From: Syntrophomonas sp. UBA1376
GTDB taxonomy: Bacteria > Bacillota > Syntrophomonadia > Syntrophomonadales > Syntrophomonadaceae
DNA: 64,000 nt
Direction: 5' to 3'
Assembly (NCBI GenBank): GCA_002305535.1
Contig: DBRE01000002.1
Coordinates: 1 to 64,000, forward strand
Shown here in pieces: positions 25,914 through 36,137 of the stretch; the first letter of the stretch is position 1, and each line of letters starts with the position of its first letter. The position numbers and the translations under genes were made by a program. Below the pieces are notes generated by a model. That model was not told where the DNA came from, searched no databases, and saw only the letters and a program-made list of their open reading frames with translations.

Positions 25914-26754
25914 ACTGAAGGACTATTTGGCCATGTTGGATTTTGGCCATACTCTTTTTGGTTTGCCGTTCGCGTATCTGGGAGCCTTTCTGGCTCAAAA
26001 CGGTATGGTTACCCTACACCAGTTTATTTGGATCACAGTAGCCATGATCGCCGCCCGTACGGCTGCCTTGAGCTTAAACCGGATAATAGATTTGCCTTAT
26101 GACGAGGCCAATCCCCGCACCGCTGGATGGGTCATGCCTTCTGGTCGCTTGAAACCAGGTAGGGTATGGATTGGAGTATTCTTTTTTTTGGCATTGTTGT
26201 TCATGGCCGCTGCTCAGTTAAACCCGCTATGTTTGAAATTGTCGCCACTGGCGGTGGTGGTACTATGGGGTTATTCATATACTAAGCGATTTACTTGGTG
26301 GTGCCATCTTTTATTAGGTATGGCGATAGGCATAGGGCCGATTGGGGCCTGGTTTGCAGTCACAGGGACTTTTGACTGGCAGCCGTTTCTGATAGGTGCA
26401 GCGGTAGCATTTTGGATAGCCGGGTTTGATACCATGTACGCTTGCCAGGACATTGAGTTTGATCGCCAGATGGGTTTATACTCCATACCAGCCCGTTTTG
26501 GCGAAAAAGGAGCTCTGATATTTTCCGAACTATTTCATTTTTTAACGGTTATCTTCTTGATCCTGACCGGTTTAGTATTGGGATTGGGCAGTTGGTATTA
26601 CGGGGGAGTGGCTCTGGCAGCTGCGGTACTTATATATCAACATATAATAGTTAGACCGGGAGACTTATCCCGGGTAAACCAGGCGTCTTTTAAATTCAAT
26701 CGCTATGTTGGTCTAGTGATACTAGCCGCTACCTTAATGGATATTTATAACTAA
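25894..26754 (+). CDS. ubiA: UbiA family prenyltransferase
   Basis: Integral membrane prenyltransferase of 286 residues with about eight to nine helices. The two Asp-rich prenyl-diphosphate sites are NRIIDLPYDEANPRTAG (about 63-79) and DTMYACQDIEFDRQMGLYS (about 174-192). It attaches the polyprenyl tail to an aromatic acid. The GTG start lies inside the end of ubiD (20-base overlap), so the two are translationally coupled. With ubiD, ubiX and the prenyl synthase it forms the menaquinone tail and decarboxylation module (MqnP-like role inferred). Confidence 0.9.
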   Translation: MNTVLSKLKDYLAMLDFGHTLFGLPFAYLGAFLAQNGMVTLHQFIWITVAMIAARTAALSLNRIIDLPYDEANPRTAGWVMPSGRLKPGRVWIGVFFFLALLFMAAAQLNPLCLKLSPLAVVVLWGYSYTKRFTWWCHLLLGMAIGIGPIGAWFAVTGTFDWQPFLIGAAVAFWIAGFDTMYACQDIEFDRQMGLYSIPARFGEKGALIFSELFHFLTVIFLILTGLVLGLGSWYYGGVALAAAVLIYQHIIVRPGDLSRVNQASFKFNRYVGLVILAATLMDIYN

Positions 26755-26794
26755 GACGAAAACGGACTCACAAGCCGAGAAAGGAATGCTGCCA

Positions 26795-27382
26795 ATGGCT
26801 AGATATATTGTCGGTATAACCGGTGCCAGTGGAGTAGTCTATGGATTACGACTGGTGGCTTTTTTACTGGATCACAACTACGAAGTCCATTTGGTCGTAA
26901 CGGATCCAGCCCGTATCGTTATCGCCCAGGAAATGAAGTGGGATATTGAGCGAGATTGGAAATCATCCATTCAGAACCATTTGCCCACTGGCAATCTGAT
27001 CGTTTATGATAACTCTGACATTGCTGCCCCCATAGCCAGTGGTTCTTTTCGTGTAGACGGAATGATAGTTATTCCTTGCACTATGGCAAGTATCGCTGCT
27101 TTTGCCAATGGATCAGCCCGCAATCTACTGGAAAGATCGGCTGATGTCATGCTCAAAGAGAAGAAACCCCTGATAGTGGTTCCCAGGGAAACTCCCCTGA
27201 GTGCCATTCATCTGCGAAACATGTTATCTTTGGCAGAGGTAGGAGCCCATATTGTACCAGCTATGCCAGCTTTCTATGCTGATCCTGTAACCATTGAAGA
27301 TTTAGTCGATTTCCTGGTAGGAAAAGTTCTTGATGCCTTGGACATCGAGCATGGGCTCTTCAGGCGCTATGGTGAACTGTAG
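26795..27382 (+). CDS. ubiX: UbiX flavin prenyltransferase
   Basis: Makes prenylated FMN, the cofactor of UbiD, from FMN and dimethylallyl phosphate. The 195 residues match the family. The N-terminal GITGASGVVYGLRL is the FMN-binding loop; IAAPIASGSFRVDGMIVIPCTMASIAAFANG and RETPLSAIHLRNML are signature blocks. The start MARYIV was chosen: the AAAGGA site touches the upstream ATG (MLP) but is well spaced for the second. It follows ubiA and precedes hepT in the same operon. Confidence 0.92.
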   Translation: MARYIVGITGASGVVYGLRLVAFLLDHNYEVHLVVTDPARIVIAQEMKWDIERDWKSSIQNHLPTGNLIVYDNSDIAAPIASGSFRVDGMIVIPCTMASIAAFANGSARNLLERSADVMLKEKKPLIVVPRETPLSAIHLRNMLSLAEVGAHIVPAMPAFYADPVTIEDLVDFLVGKVLDALDIEHGLFRRYGEL

Positions 27383-27447
27383 TTGATGGTAAGCTAAAGG
27401 GAGCCTTTCTACATACAATGTAGGAATTCTCAAATAAGGGGAGAATT

Positions 27448-28416
27448 ATGGCGGAGTTCGATTTATTTAAATTAGTGCGTAATGAGATGGAGTTGGTAGA
27501 GTCCCAACTCTACGAAAACGTAAAAACCCCTGAACTGATTCTTGGGGAAGCGTCGACCCACCTGATCAAAGCTGGAGGTAAGCGTATACGGCCCGGTTTT
27601 GCCCTGTTGGCAGCCAGGATGTATGGAGATGATCTCGACTATGTTATTCCATTGGCTACCGCTTTGGAACTGGTTCACATGGCGACCCTGGTTCATGATG
27701 ATGTTATCGATAACTCGGTAGTTCGCCGGGGGACAGGGACAGTAAAATATCAGTGGGGTAATCGAATATCAATATATGCAGGCAATTTTGTCTTTGCACG
27801 CGCTTTGGCAATTGTAGCCACTTATGACCGCCGTGATGTTCTGGAATTGATAGCTGATGCCAGCATGAAGATCTGCCAAGGAGAAATAGTGCAAATGCGC
27901 AGCTGTTTCAACGTAAATCTGGGATTAAAGAATTACCTGCGGCGTATAGAACGTAAAACTGCTCTACTGATTTCCCTAAGTTGCCAGTTGGGTGCTATGC
28001 TGTCAACCTCTGATAATCTGCAAATCGAAGCTCTGAGAAGATATGGATATGATCTGGGTCTGGCTTTTCAGATCACCGATGACATCCTGGATTTTGTTGC
28101 CGATGAAGCTACCTTGGGTAAACCTACTGGCAGCGATATACGTCAGGGTGTAATTACTTTACCGGCTTTGTATGCCTTATACAATGACGAACATCGGGTG
28201 GAGTTGGCCCGACTATTATCATCTCCGCATGAGTGCCAGGAAAACACTCAGCATATTATTGACATGGTGTGTGATTCTGACGGCATTGACTATGCTTATG
28301 CGGTCAGTCAGTATTATGCTAACCGATCAAAACGCCATTTGGAATTACTGCCCGATACACCAGTAACTGAAACTCTACAGGAACTGGCTGATTTTATACT
28401 GGCGAGAGATTATTAG
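27448..28416 (+). CDS. hepT: Polyprenyl diphosphate synthase, catalytic subunit (HepT-like)
   Basis: Trans-prenyltransferase of 322 residues that builds the long isoprenoid chain for menaquinone. Both aspartate-rich motifs are intact: LVHDDVIDNS (about 81-90, DDxxD as DDVID) and FQITDDILDF (about 205-214). The GGKRIRPGFALLAARM block near residue 43 is typical. The start ATG follows GGGGAGAATT. The separate HepS-like gene upstream suggests a heterodimeric enzyme of the Bacillus HepS/HepT type, giving a C35 chain (inference). Confidence 0.9.
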   Translation: MAEFDLFKLVRNEMELVESQLYENVKTPELILGEASTHLIKAGGKRIRPGFALLAARMYGDDLDYVIPLATALELVHMATLVHDDVIDNSVVRRGTGTVKYQWGNRISIYAGNFVFARALAIVATYDRRDVLELIADASMKICQGEIVQMRSCFNVNLGLKNYLRRIERKTALLISLSCQLGAMLSTSDNLQIEALRRYGYDLGLAFQITDDILDFVADEATLGKPTGSDIRQGVITLPALYALYNDEHRVELARLLSSPHECQENTQHIIDMVCDSDGIDYAYAVSQYYANRSKRHLELLPDTPVTETLQELADFILARDY

Positions 28417-28433
28417 TCAGGGGGATAGATACG

Positions 28434-29192
28434 GTGTCACTAAGGGATATGACGGAAGAAGAAAGACAAACGATTATTGAGCATTTGGAAGAATTGCGCC
28501 GGTCGTTGGTAATTAGTATAGTCGCAATTGTTATTGCGGCAGTAGGTTCCTTCTATTTTAGTGAACAGATTCTATCAATTATAATTTCACCTCTGAAATC
28601 CCTAAATGAAAACCTGATTGTAACCGGCGTTACCGAAGCTTTCTTCGTTAAACTCAAGCTTTCTTTCCTGGCAGGCTTTATTATTGCCTTTCCTGTGGTG
28701 GTATGGGCGATCTGGCGTTTTGTGAAGCCAGCTTTGTATCCCCATGAAAGAAAGTACATTTACTGGTTGTTTCCTATTACTATTATCCTGTTCACAGTGG
28801 GAGTCCTTTTTGCTTATTTTGGAATCCTGCGGCTGGTATTGAACTTTTTCATTCATATTGCCGGCAGTAATCTGGAAACCATGTTTAAGGTAGACCAGTA
28901 TGTTTCTTTTGTAATGGCTTTTACTATTCCTTTTGGCTTAGTATTCGAGCTCCCGGTAGTGGTTTTTTTCCTATCGAAACTGGGCATTGTTAGTCATGAG
29001 ATGCTGGCTCGTAATAGGAAGTATGCCTTGCTGGGTATAGTTATTTTGGCAGCAGCTCTTACCCCGGGACCAGATCCTGTATCTCAGATGTTTATGGCTA
29101 TCCCCACTTATTTGCTATATGAGGTCAGTGTCTGGGTAGCTAAGTTTTCCGTGCCTGGTCGTAATCGAAAAAGAAAGAAGAAAAACAGATAA
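28434..29192 (+). CDS. tatC: Sec-independent protein translocase TatC
   Basis: Core of the twin-arginine translocase, 252 residues with six transmembrane helices. The conserved N-terminal block IIEHLEELRRSLVIS, the first periplasmic loop SPLKSLNENLIVTGVTEAFFVKLKLSF (seen as SPL...TEAFFVKLK) and the LTPGPDPVSQMFMAIPTYLLYE stretch are typical. The C-terminus is a basic tail (GRNRKRKKKNR). It starts with GTG shortly after GGGGGATAG, 17 bases after hepT. A TatA gene follows, so folded redox proteins with bound cofactors can be exported. Confidence 0.94.
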   Translation: MSLRDMTEEERQTIIEHLEELRRSLVISIVAIVIAAVGSFYFSEQILSIIISPLKSLNENLIVTGVTEAFFVKLKLSFLAGFIIAFPVVVWAIWRFVKPALYPHERKYIYWLFPITIILFTVGVLFAYFGILRLVLNFFIHIAGSNLETMFKVDQYVSFVMAFTIPFGLVFELPVVVFFLSKLGIVSHEMLARNRKYALLGIVILAAALTPGPDPVSQMFMAIPTYLLYEVSVWVAKFSVPGRNRKRKKKNR

Positions 29193-29328
29193 AATTTGCC
29201 CCAAAATTCAGACAATGGCGTAACAGTGCCCTGTTTGCTTTACAAAGACCGCTCTTTTTGTCATAATAACTAATATATGCGTTAAAACCCCTTATTTCGG
29301 TATTTGCTACCCAAAGGAGGGAGTCAAT

Positions 29329-29505
29329 TTGTTTGGTCTTATTGGTAATTTCGGCCCCTGGGAACTCGTATTGATATTGGTCATTATCCTAATAATTGTT
29401 GGCCCGGGAAAATTGCCCCAGGTTGGGCAGTCTCTGGGTAAAGCAATACAGAGTTTCCGCAAGGCAAAAGAAGAAGAGTTTGACGAGTTAGATGAAAAGA
29501 AATAA
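29329..29505 (+). CDS. tatA: TatA-type twin-arginine translocase subunit (58 aa)
   Basis: Short protein starting with TTG eight bases after AAAGGAGGG. It shows the full TatA pattern: FGPWELVLILVIILIIVGPGK, where the early Glu and the short transmembrane helix lead to a GPGKLP hinge, then an amphipathic helix (VGQSLGKAIQSFRKAKEEE) and an acidic tail. The N-terminus GLIGNFGPWE is TatA-like. It lies 136 bases after tatC and ends at a terminator. It is under 60 residues, so easily overlooked. Confidence 0.92.
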   Translation: MFGLIGNFGPWELVLILVIILIIVGPGKLPQVGQSLGKAIQSFRKAKEEEFDELDEKK

Positions 29506-29510
29506 TAAAT

Positions 29511-29533
29511 AGGTCTGGTGCAGACCTTTTTTT
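29511..29533 (+). terminator. Intrinsic terminator of the ubi/hep/tat operon
   Basis: AGGTCT-GGTGC-AGACCT followed by seven T. It separates tatA from the heme operon, whose first start is 20 bases further. Confidence 0.8.
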
Positions 29534-29551
29534 ACAGGTGGAGGACGGGTA

Positions 29552-30193
29552 TTGGCTAGTTTATTTCCAATATTTCTTGCTATGGATGGTCACCGCTGTG
29601 TAGTGATTGGAGGCGGGCAAGTAGCGGAACGAAAAGTGGAAAATTTGCTGGAGTATTCTGTGGGAATAGATGTTATTAGTCCGGAAGTGACTCCCCGGTT
29701 ACAAAGTTGGGCTGAAAACCATCAGGTAAACTGGATGGCCAGGGAATTTCAACCAACTGATGTCCAGGGAGCCTTTTTAGTTTTCGCCGCCACCGATGAT
29801 CAGTTTATAAATCGTGAAGTGGCTGGTTTGTGCAAGGAAAACGGAATTTTAGTCAATGCAGTTGATGACCCAGCCTATTGTGACTTCTATATTCCCTCTA
29901 CTATACGGCGTAACTCTTTGGTTCTGGCAATATCCACCGAAGGCAAGAGCCCGGCTTACGCCAAGAGAATGCGCCAACAACTGGAAGAGGTCATAACGGA
30001 TTCACACGGGAAATTTGTTGACTTATTAGGAGAACAAAGGGAAATAATCAAGCAAACTGTTCCAGATATAAGAACCAGACAGGCTATTTTTGAAGCTTTG
30101 GCCAAACTGGATATTTTGGATTTGATAGCTGAGGGAAAAGATGAACAGATAAGGGAGCGGATTGAAGAATGTATGTCCTTGTGGCGGGAGTAA
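29552..30193 (+). CDS. Precorrin-2 dehydrogenase / sirohydrochlorin ferrochelatase (SirC/CysG N-terminal type)
   Basis: Makes siroheme from precorrin-2: NAD-dependent oxidation, possibly also iron insertion. The 213 residues carry a Rossmann motif CVVIGGGQVAERKVENLLEY (about 12-31), VFAATDDQFINREVAGLCKE, and PSTIRRNSLVLAISTEGKSPAYAKRMRQQLE, all typical of the CysG/Met8 N-terminal region. It starts with TTG after GGTGGAGGACG. The last 25 bases overlap hemA. It opens the heme operon, which fits a siroheme-dependent route. Confidence 0.88.
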   Translation: MASLFPIFLAMDGHRCVVIGGGQVAERKVENLLEYSVGIDVISPEVTPRLQSWAENHQVNWMAREFQPTDVQGAFLVFAATDDQFINREVAGLCKENGILVNAVDDPAYCDFYIPSTIRRNSLVLAISTEGKSPAYAKRMRQQLEEVITDSHGKFVDLLGEQREIIKQTVPDIRTRQAIFEALAKLDILDLIAEGKDEQIRERIEECMSLWRE

Positions 30194-31479
30194 ACCACAG
30201 GACGGCTCCGGTAGAGATTAGAGAAAAGTTTTCTATATCCGGATCTGCCTTACAGGATGCCTATGCCTCCTTGAGTAGCTATAAGGCTATTGAGGGCTCG
30301 ATAATCCTGCAAACTTGTAATCGAACTGAAGTATATGCTACCACCAGGAATATTGAAGCGGGCACTAAGGAACTGGAAAATTTCTTGAGACAGTTTTCAG
30401 GATTGGGTTATCACGAGTTAAAAAGTTATATATACCAGCCCAATTGTTATGATGCCATCAATCATCTCTTTAGAGTATCCTCGGGTCTTGACTCTATGAT
30501 TTTAGGTGAGAATCAGATCTTAGGTCAGGTTAAGGAGGCCTACCTGGAGGCTATTGAGGCCGGTGTCTCAGATGGGGTCTTAAATGCTCTTTTTCAGAAG
30601 GCTATATATGTCGGTAAAAGGGTGCGCACGGAAACTGATCTGGATAAATACCCTATTTCCATCAGTGCTGCAGCGGTCGAATTAGCAAAGCGCTGTTTGG
30701 GGGACCTGCAAAACAAAAGGGTCATGGTGGTCGGGGCTGGGGAAATGAGTGAACTCACCGCTCGCTACCTCATGAAAAATGGGGTGCAATCGGTTGTAGT
30801 GTCCAACCGTTCCTATGATAAAGCCCTTCAACTGGCCGGGTCATTGCAAGGTCAGGCAATTCGTTTTAATGAACTGCCCGAAATGCTGTCTAGAACCGAC
30901 ATCGTAATATCCTGTACATCAGCCGCTCACTATATAATAAATTCCCAAAACTGCGGTGACAGTCTGCGCAATCGCCAAGGCCAGCCAATTATTATGATAG
31001 ATATCGCAGTTCCGCGCGATATTGACCCTGCCTTAAGAAGTATTGCCGGTGTTTATTTGTATGATATCGATGATTTACAGGGCGTGATCGACGCTAATTA
31101 CCTGGAGCGACAAAGGGCCTCGCGCGCAGCCCAAAAAATAATCGAAGAAGAACTGGATAAATTCAATCAATGGTTGGCTACTCTGTATGTTGTGCCGGTA
31201 ATTTCGGCTCTAAAATCCCAGGCTGAGGCTATTAAAACCCACGAACTACAAAAAGCCCTCAACCGTATGGGCGCAGTATCCGAGCATCAGAAAAAAGTAC
31301 TGGGCTCTATGGCCAACTCCATTGTCAATCAACTCCTGCACCATCCGGTGGTGACCTTAAAGGAAATGGCCATAAGTAACGAAGGACATATCTATGCAGA
31401 AACGCTAAAGAAGTTGTTTGATTTGCAGGTTGATTATGAGGAGACATTGACTGATGAAGCGATTGAGACTGGGAACTAG
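30169..31479 (+). CDS. hemA: Glutamyl-tRNA reductase
   Basis: First step of C5-pathway tetrapyrrole synthesis: reduces glutamyl-tRNA to glutamate-1-semialdehyde with NADPH. The 436 residues have the catalytic Cys50 in LQTCNRTEVYAT, the GLDSMILGENQILGQVKEAY block (about 105-124), the NADPH domain with VMVVGAGEMSELTARYL (about 186-202) and the helical dimerisation domain at the C-terminus. Its ATG is inside the preceding gene, and its end overlaps hemC by 26 bases, so it is tightly coupled. Confidence 0.96.
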   Translation: MYVLVAGVNHRTAPVEIREKFSISGSALQDAYASLSSYKAIEGSIILQTCNRTEVYATTRNIEAGTKELENFLRQFSGLGYHELKSYIYQPNCYDAINHLFRVSSGLDSMILGENQILGQVKEAYLEAIEAGVSDGVLNALFQKAIYVGKRVRTETDLDKYPISISAAAVELAKRCLGDLQNKRVMVVGAGEMSELTARYLMKNGVQSVVVSNRSYDKALQLAGSLQGQAIRFNELPEMLSRTDIVISCTSAAHYIINSQNCGDSLRNRQGQPIIMIDIAVPRDIDPALRSIAGVYLYDIDDLQGVIDANYLERQRASRAAQKIIEEELDKFNQWLATLYVVPVISALKSQAEAIKTHELQKALNRMGAVSEHQKKVLGSMANSIVNQLLHHPVVTLKEMAISNEGHIYAETLKKLFDLQVDYEETLTDEAIETGN

Positions 31480-32386
31480 AGGTAGCAAGTTAGCCCAATG
31501 GCAGGCTCAAGCTGTAGCTCAGCAACTGAAAGACTACTATCCTGATTTAGAGGTCGAAATAGTAATTATAAAGACGGTAGGCGACAAGATCCTGGATGTA
31601 GCTCTGTCACGCATTGGTGACAAGGGCTTGTTCACCAAGGAACTTGAGAAAGCTTTACTTGATGGTGATATCGATATCGCTGTGCACAGTTTAAAAGATC
31701 TGCCTTCTCAACTGGGAGAGGGATTGAAACTGGCAGCAGTGCTTCCCCGGGAACATCCCGGTGATGTATTGATCAGCAGGTCGGGATTAAAATATCATGA
31801 GCTTCCGGTCGGTAGCCTTGTGGGCACATCCAGCTTGCGACGGACTGCCCAGATCAAGGCCACACGTCCGGATATTCAGGTAGTAGATATAAGAGGTAAT
31901 GTTGAGACGCGCATAAAGAAAATGGAAGAACAACAGTTGGACGGAATCATCCTGGCTTATGCCGGGGTAAAAAGATTAGGCTTGGAAAAATGGATAACGG
32001 ATAAGCTGGACTTTGAGGTTATGCTGCCAGCTACTGGACAGGGTGTAATTGCCATCGAGACCCGGGATCCTGATACACAGATCAGCGGTTTATTAGAACC
32101 CATCAACCATAAAGAAACCTTTAGCGAAATGCAGGCTGAGCGTGCTTTCTTAAACAGGCTGGAGGGCGGGTGCCAGGTTCCTATTGGGTCTCTGGCCAAA
32201 TCCAGCGGAGACACTCTCCAACTGCAGGGATTGGTAGCTTCACTGGATGGAAAGAAGATTATCCGTGATTGGGTTACGGCATCCAACCAGGATCCGGTAC
32301 AACTAGGACTGGAACTGGCTGAAAGGATGCTGACCGCTGGGGCAGAAGATATTCTCAACTCCATTAGAAACATGGAGGACTCGTAA
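31454..32386 (+). CDS. hemC: Porphobilinogen deaminase (hydroxymethylbilane synthase)
   Basis: Joins four porphobilinogens into hydroxymethylbilane. The 310 residues begin LRLGTRGSKLAQWQAQAV, and contain the HSLKDLP active-site loop (about 79-85), VGTSSLRRTAQIK and IRGNVETRIKKM. The Cys that binds the dipyrromethane cofactor is in LEGGCQVPIG (about 240). It overlaps hemA and ends directly at the start of cobA-hemD. Confidence 0.96.
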   Translation: MKRLRLGTRGSKLAQWQAQAVAQQLKDYYPDLEVEIVIIKTVGDKILDVALSRIGDKGLFTKELEKALLDGDIDIAVHSLKDLPSQLGEGLKLAAVLPREHPGDVLISRSGLKYHELPVGSLVGTSSLRRTAQIKATRPDIQVVDIRGNVETRIKKMEEQQLDGIILAYAGVKRLGLEKWITDKLDFEVMLPATGQGVIAIETRDPDTQISGLLEPINHKETFSEMQAERAFLNRLEGGCQVPIGSLAKSSGDTLQLQGLVASLDGKKIIRDWVTASNQDPVQLGLELAERMLTAGAEDILNSIRNMEDS

Positions 32387-33931
32387 ATGCAAAAAAAAGG
32401 CATAGTTTACCTAATTGGTGCTGGGCCGGGAGATCCTGGTCTGCTTACTGTTAAGGGACTGCGCATACTGCAAAAGGCGGATGTGGTAATATACGATAGG
32501 CTAGTGGGCTCAGCGTTGCTCAGTATGGCTCGCAGTGATGCAGAAATGATTTACGTAGGCAAAGCATCCGGCCACCATGCTCTTCCCCAGGAGGAAATCA
32601 ATCAACTGCTGGTAGAAAAGGCCTCGCAGGGCCTGCTCGTGGCACGCCTAAAGGGCGGAGACCCCTTTTTGTTTGGACGGGGCGGGGAAGAGGCTCAGTT
32701 TATTCGCCAACATGGCTTGGAATTTGAGATAGTTCCGGGTGTTACCTCGGCCATTGCTGTACCTGCTTATGCAGGTATACCGGTAACCCATCGTGACGAC
32801 ACATCTAGTTTTGCTGTTATTACGGGTCATGAAAAACCGGGCAAGAAGGACAGCTCTATTCACTGGGATCATATTGCCACTGGTATAGGCACTCTGGTTT
32901 TTCTTATGGGCGTCGAAAACCTGCCCTTCATCTGCGATAATTTAATACGTCATGGTCGGGACGCGCAAACTCCTATTGCTTTGATTCGTTGGGGCACCCG
33001 TCCAGAGCAGGAGGTCTTGACCGGGACTCTGGATACCATCGTAGAACTGGTAAAAAAGCATGACTTTAAGCCTCCGGCGGTTATTGTGGTCGGTGAAGTG
33101 GTCAACCTGCGCCAGGAATTAAGCTGGTTGGAAAGCAAACCTTTGTGGGGCAAAAGAATAGTAGTAACTCGTTCCCGAGCCCAGGCCAGCCAATTAGTGG
33201 ATATGATCTTGGACTTGGGCGGAGAAGCTATTGAATTCCCTTCCATTGAGATAAGAAAGGAAACCAATCTCAGCGGCCTGCACAATGCTCTAAGCCATTT
33301 GCATAGTTACGATTGGCTGGTTTTTACCAGTGTTAATGCGGTGGACATCTTTTTTGAGGAACTGATGGCTTGTGGATATGATATCCGCGATTTGAAAGGA
33401 ATAAAGCTAGCAGCTATTGGCCCCGCTACCCAGGAACGACTAACTCGCCGGGGATTAAGAGTGGAGGTAGTGCCTGAAGAATACCGGGCAGAAGGTATCA
33501 TCAAGTCTTTGCTCTCCATGAGTAAACCGGGACAGTGGGTACTTCTGCCTCGGGCTCGAGGTGCCCGCACTATTTTACCTGATGAACTTAGACAAGCTGG
33601 ACTCCATGTGAATGAGGTCTTTCTCTATGAAGCGGTAACGGCTGTTTCAGTGAGTCCGGATACCATAGATGAGATTAAAGAGGGTAATATGGATTATATT
33701 ACTTTTACGAGCTCCTCAACAGTGCACAATTTTGTTAAACTCATCGGTAAAGAAAATGTTTTCCGCATCGACCATAACACTAAAGTAGCCTGTATAGGCC
33801 CGATAACGGCTGATACCGCAAGGGGATATGGGTTTACAGTAGATATAAGTGCTCAACAGTTTACTATACAGGGACTGATTGATGCCATAGTAGAGGAGAC
33901 CACAGTCAGCAGGGAGGAAAAACAGATATGA
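32387..33931 (+). CDS. cobA-hemD: Fused uroporphyrinogen-III C-methyltransferase / uroporphyrinogen-III synthase
   Basis: Two-domain protein of 514 residues. The N-terminal half (about 1-245) is the SAM-dependent methyltransferase that makes precorrin-2: YLIGAGPGDPGLLTVKGLRI, RLKGGDPFLFGRGGEE and VPGVTSAIAVPAYAGIPVTHR are signature blocks. The C-terminal half (about 255-505) is uroporphyrinogen-III synthase (HemD), with WLVFTSVNAVDIFFEEL and ITFTSSSTVHNFVKL. The fusion is common in clostridia. The stop overlaps the next start (ATGA). Together with the first gene it makes sirohydrochlorin or siroheme. Confidence 0.95.
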   Translation: MQKKGIVYLIGAGPGDPGLLTVKGLRILQKADVVIYDRLVGSALLSMARSDAEMIYVGKASGHHALPQEEINQLLVEKASQGLLVARLKGGDPFLFGRGGEEAQFIRQHGLEFEIVPGVTSAIAVPAYAGIPVTHRDDTSSFAVITGHEKPGKKDSSIHWDHIATGIGTLVFLMGVENLPFICDNLIRHGRDAQTPIALIRWGTRPEQEVLTGTLDTIVELVKKHDFKPPAVIVVGEVVNLRQELSWLESKPLWGKRIVVTRSRAQASQLVDMILDLGGEAIEFPSIEIRKETNLSGLHNALSHLHSYDWLVFTSVNAVDIFFEELMACGYDIRDLKGIKLAAIGPATQERLTRRGLRVEVVPEEYRAEGIIKSLLSMSKPGQWVLLPRARGARTILPDELRQAGLHVNEVFLYEAVTAVSVSPDTIDEIKEGNMDYITFTSSSTVHNFVKLIGKENVFRIDHNTKVACIGPITADTARGYGFTVDISAQQFTIQGLIDAIVEETTVSREEKQI

Positions 33932-35103
33932 TAGGATGCACTAAATTATTGTGTGGTACAGCCACAGTTTCTGATGTGATCAAGCATAGTTCGGTGGACG
34001 GACAAGTTCCTCCCGAATTATTACAGTTTTCCAACCAGAATCGTCCGCTGGTGGTTTGGAATATGACCAACCGCTGTAATTTACGTTGCCGTCACTGCTA
34101 TATAAATGCGGAAGACCGCCACTACCAAGACGAACTGAGCACGGAAGAGGCCAAGGTTTTTATTAAAGACCTGGCTGATATGAAAGTGCCCGTACTGCTA
34201 TTCTCAGGGGGAGAACCCCTGATCCGTAAAGACATATTTGAACTGGGGAGAATGGCGGCTGATTTGGGACTGCGGCCGGTTATCTCCAGCAATGGTACCT
34301 TGATCGACCGTGACATGGCCCGTCAAATCAAAGCAGCCGGTTTTCAATATGTGGGAATAAGTGTTGACGGAAAACCTTCTACTCATGATGATTTTCGCAA
34401 TATGCCCGGAGCTTTTGAGGCGGCCTTGCAAGGTATGCATGCCTGTCTCAGTGAAGGAGTTAAAACAGGTATAAGGTTCACTGTCAATCGTTATAACCAG
34501 GCAGATTTACCTGAAATTCTGGACATTGTAGAAAGGGAAGGCATTCCTCGCTTCTGTATGTACCATTTGGTGTATGCGGGCAGAGGAGAGGAAATGGCCG
34601 ATATGGACATAAGCCCAGAGGAAACCCGGAAAGTTTTGGATCTCTTGAGCCAACGTACTGTGGAACTCTATGAGCGTGGAGTGGAAGTAGAGATATTGAC
34701 TACTGATAATCATGCGGATGGCATTTATTTGTTAAATCGCATTCGCCAGGAGCAGCCGGAACGGGTCGAAGAAGTGATCACTTTGTTGGAGATGCACGGT
34801 GGCTGTTCAGCTGGTACCAAATTTGCCAATGTTGACCCCCGCGGAAATGTCCACCCCTGTCAATTCTGGCAGGATTATGTGGTGGGCAACATACGGGAAA
34901 GACCGTTTTCTAAAATATGGACTTCTGATGATGAACTTATGGTTCTGCTACGGGAAAAGGATAAGCATGTAAAAGGCCGCTGTGGTGAGTGTTCTTATAA
35001 ACAGTTGTGCTCAGGATGCCGTATTCGTGCTCGGGCTGTTTATGGTGATCTGTGGGCAGAAGACCCGGCCTGCTATCTGCGGGATGAAGAGCTGGCCAGA
35101 TAA
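33928..35103 (+). CDS. nirJ1: Radical SAM protein NirJ1/AhbC-like, siroheme-derived heme synthesis
   Basis: Radical SAM enzyme of 391 residues. The cluster motif CNLRCRHC (about 51-58) lies in WNMTNRCNLRCRHCYIN, followed by FSGGEPL. A C-terminal SPASM/twitch-type Cys-rich region (GGCSAGTKF, CQFW, CGECSYKQLCSGC) binds auxiliary clusters. The N-terminus MIGCTKLLCGTATVSDVI is typical of the NirJ1 group found in Heliobacteria and clostridia. In the alternative heme pathway AhbC removes two acetate side chains from didecarboxysiroheme. Position between cobA-hemD and hemB supports this role. The final product, heme b or a d1-like heme, is not settled. Confidence 0.88.
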   Translation: MIGCTKLLCGTATVSDVIKHSSVDGQVPPELLQFSNQNRPLVVWNMTNRCNLRCRHCYINAEDRHYQDELSTEEAKVFIKDLADMKVPVLLFSGGEPLIRKDIFELGRMAADLGLRPVISSNGTLIDRDMARQIKAAGFQYVGISVDGKPSTHDDFRNMPGAFEAALQGMHACLSEGVKTGIRFTVNRYNQADLPEILDIVEREGIPRFCMYHLVYAGRGEEMADMDISPEETRKVLDLLSQRTVELYERGVEVEILTTDNHADGIYLLNRIRQEQPERVEEVITLLEMHGGCSAGTKFANVDPRGNVHPCQFWQDYVVGNIRERPFSKIWTSDDELMVLLREKDKHVKGRCGECSYKQLCSGCRIRARAVYGDLWAEDPACYLRDEELAR

Positions 35104-35115
35104 GGGGGATTATCG

Positions 35116-36093
<978 letters not shown>

Positions 36094-36106
36094 TTGTGAG
36101 GGAGGT

Positions 36107-36136
36107 GTGAGCCAGGCTGTGGTCTGGCTTGGGTAA
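36107..36136 (+). promoter_or_regulatory. Leader mini-frame and hairpin at the nirJ2 start
   Basis: GGGAGG (36099-36104) is followed by GTG opening a 9-codon frame ending TAA at 36136, one base before the nirJ2 ATG. Inside lies AGCCAG-N8-CTGGCT. No other ribosome site serves nirJ2, so re-initiation or hairpin bridging is possible. Confidence 0.4.
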
Positions 36137-36137
36137 T

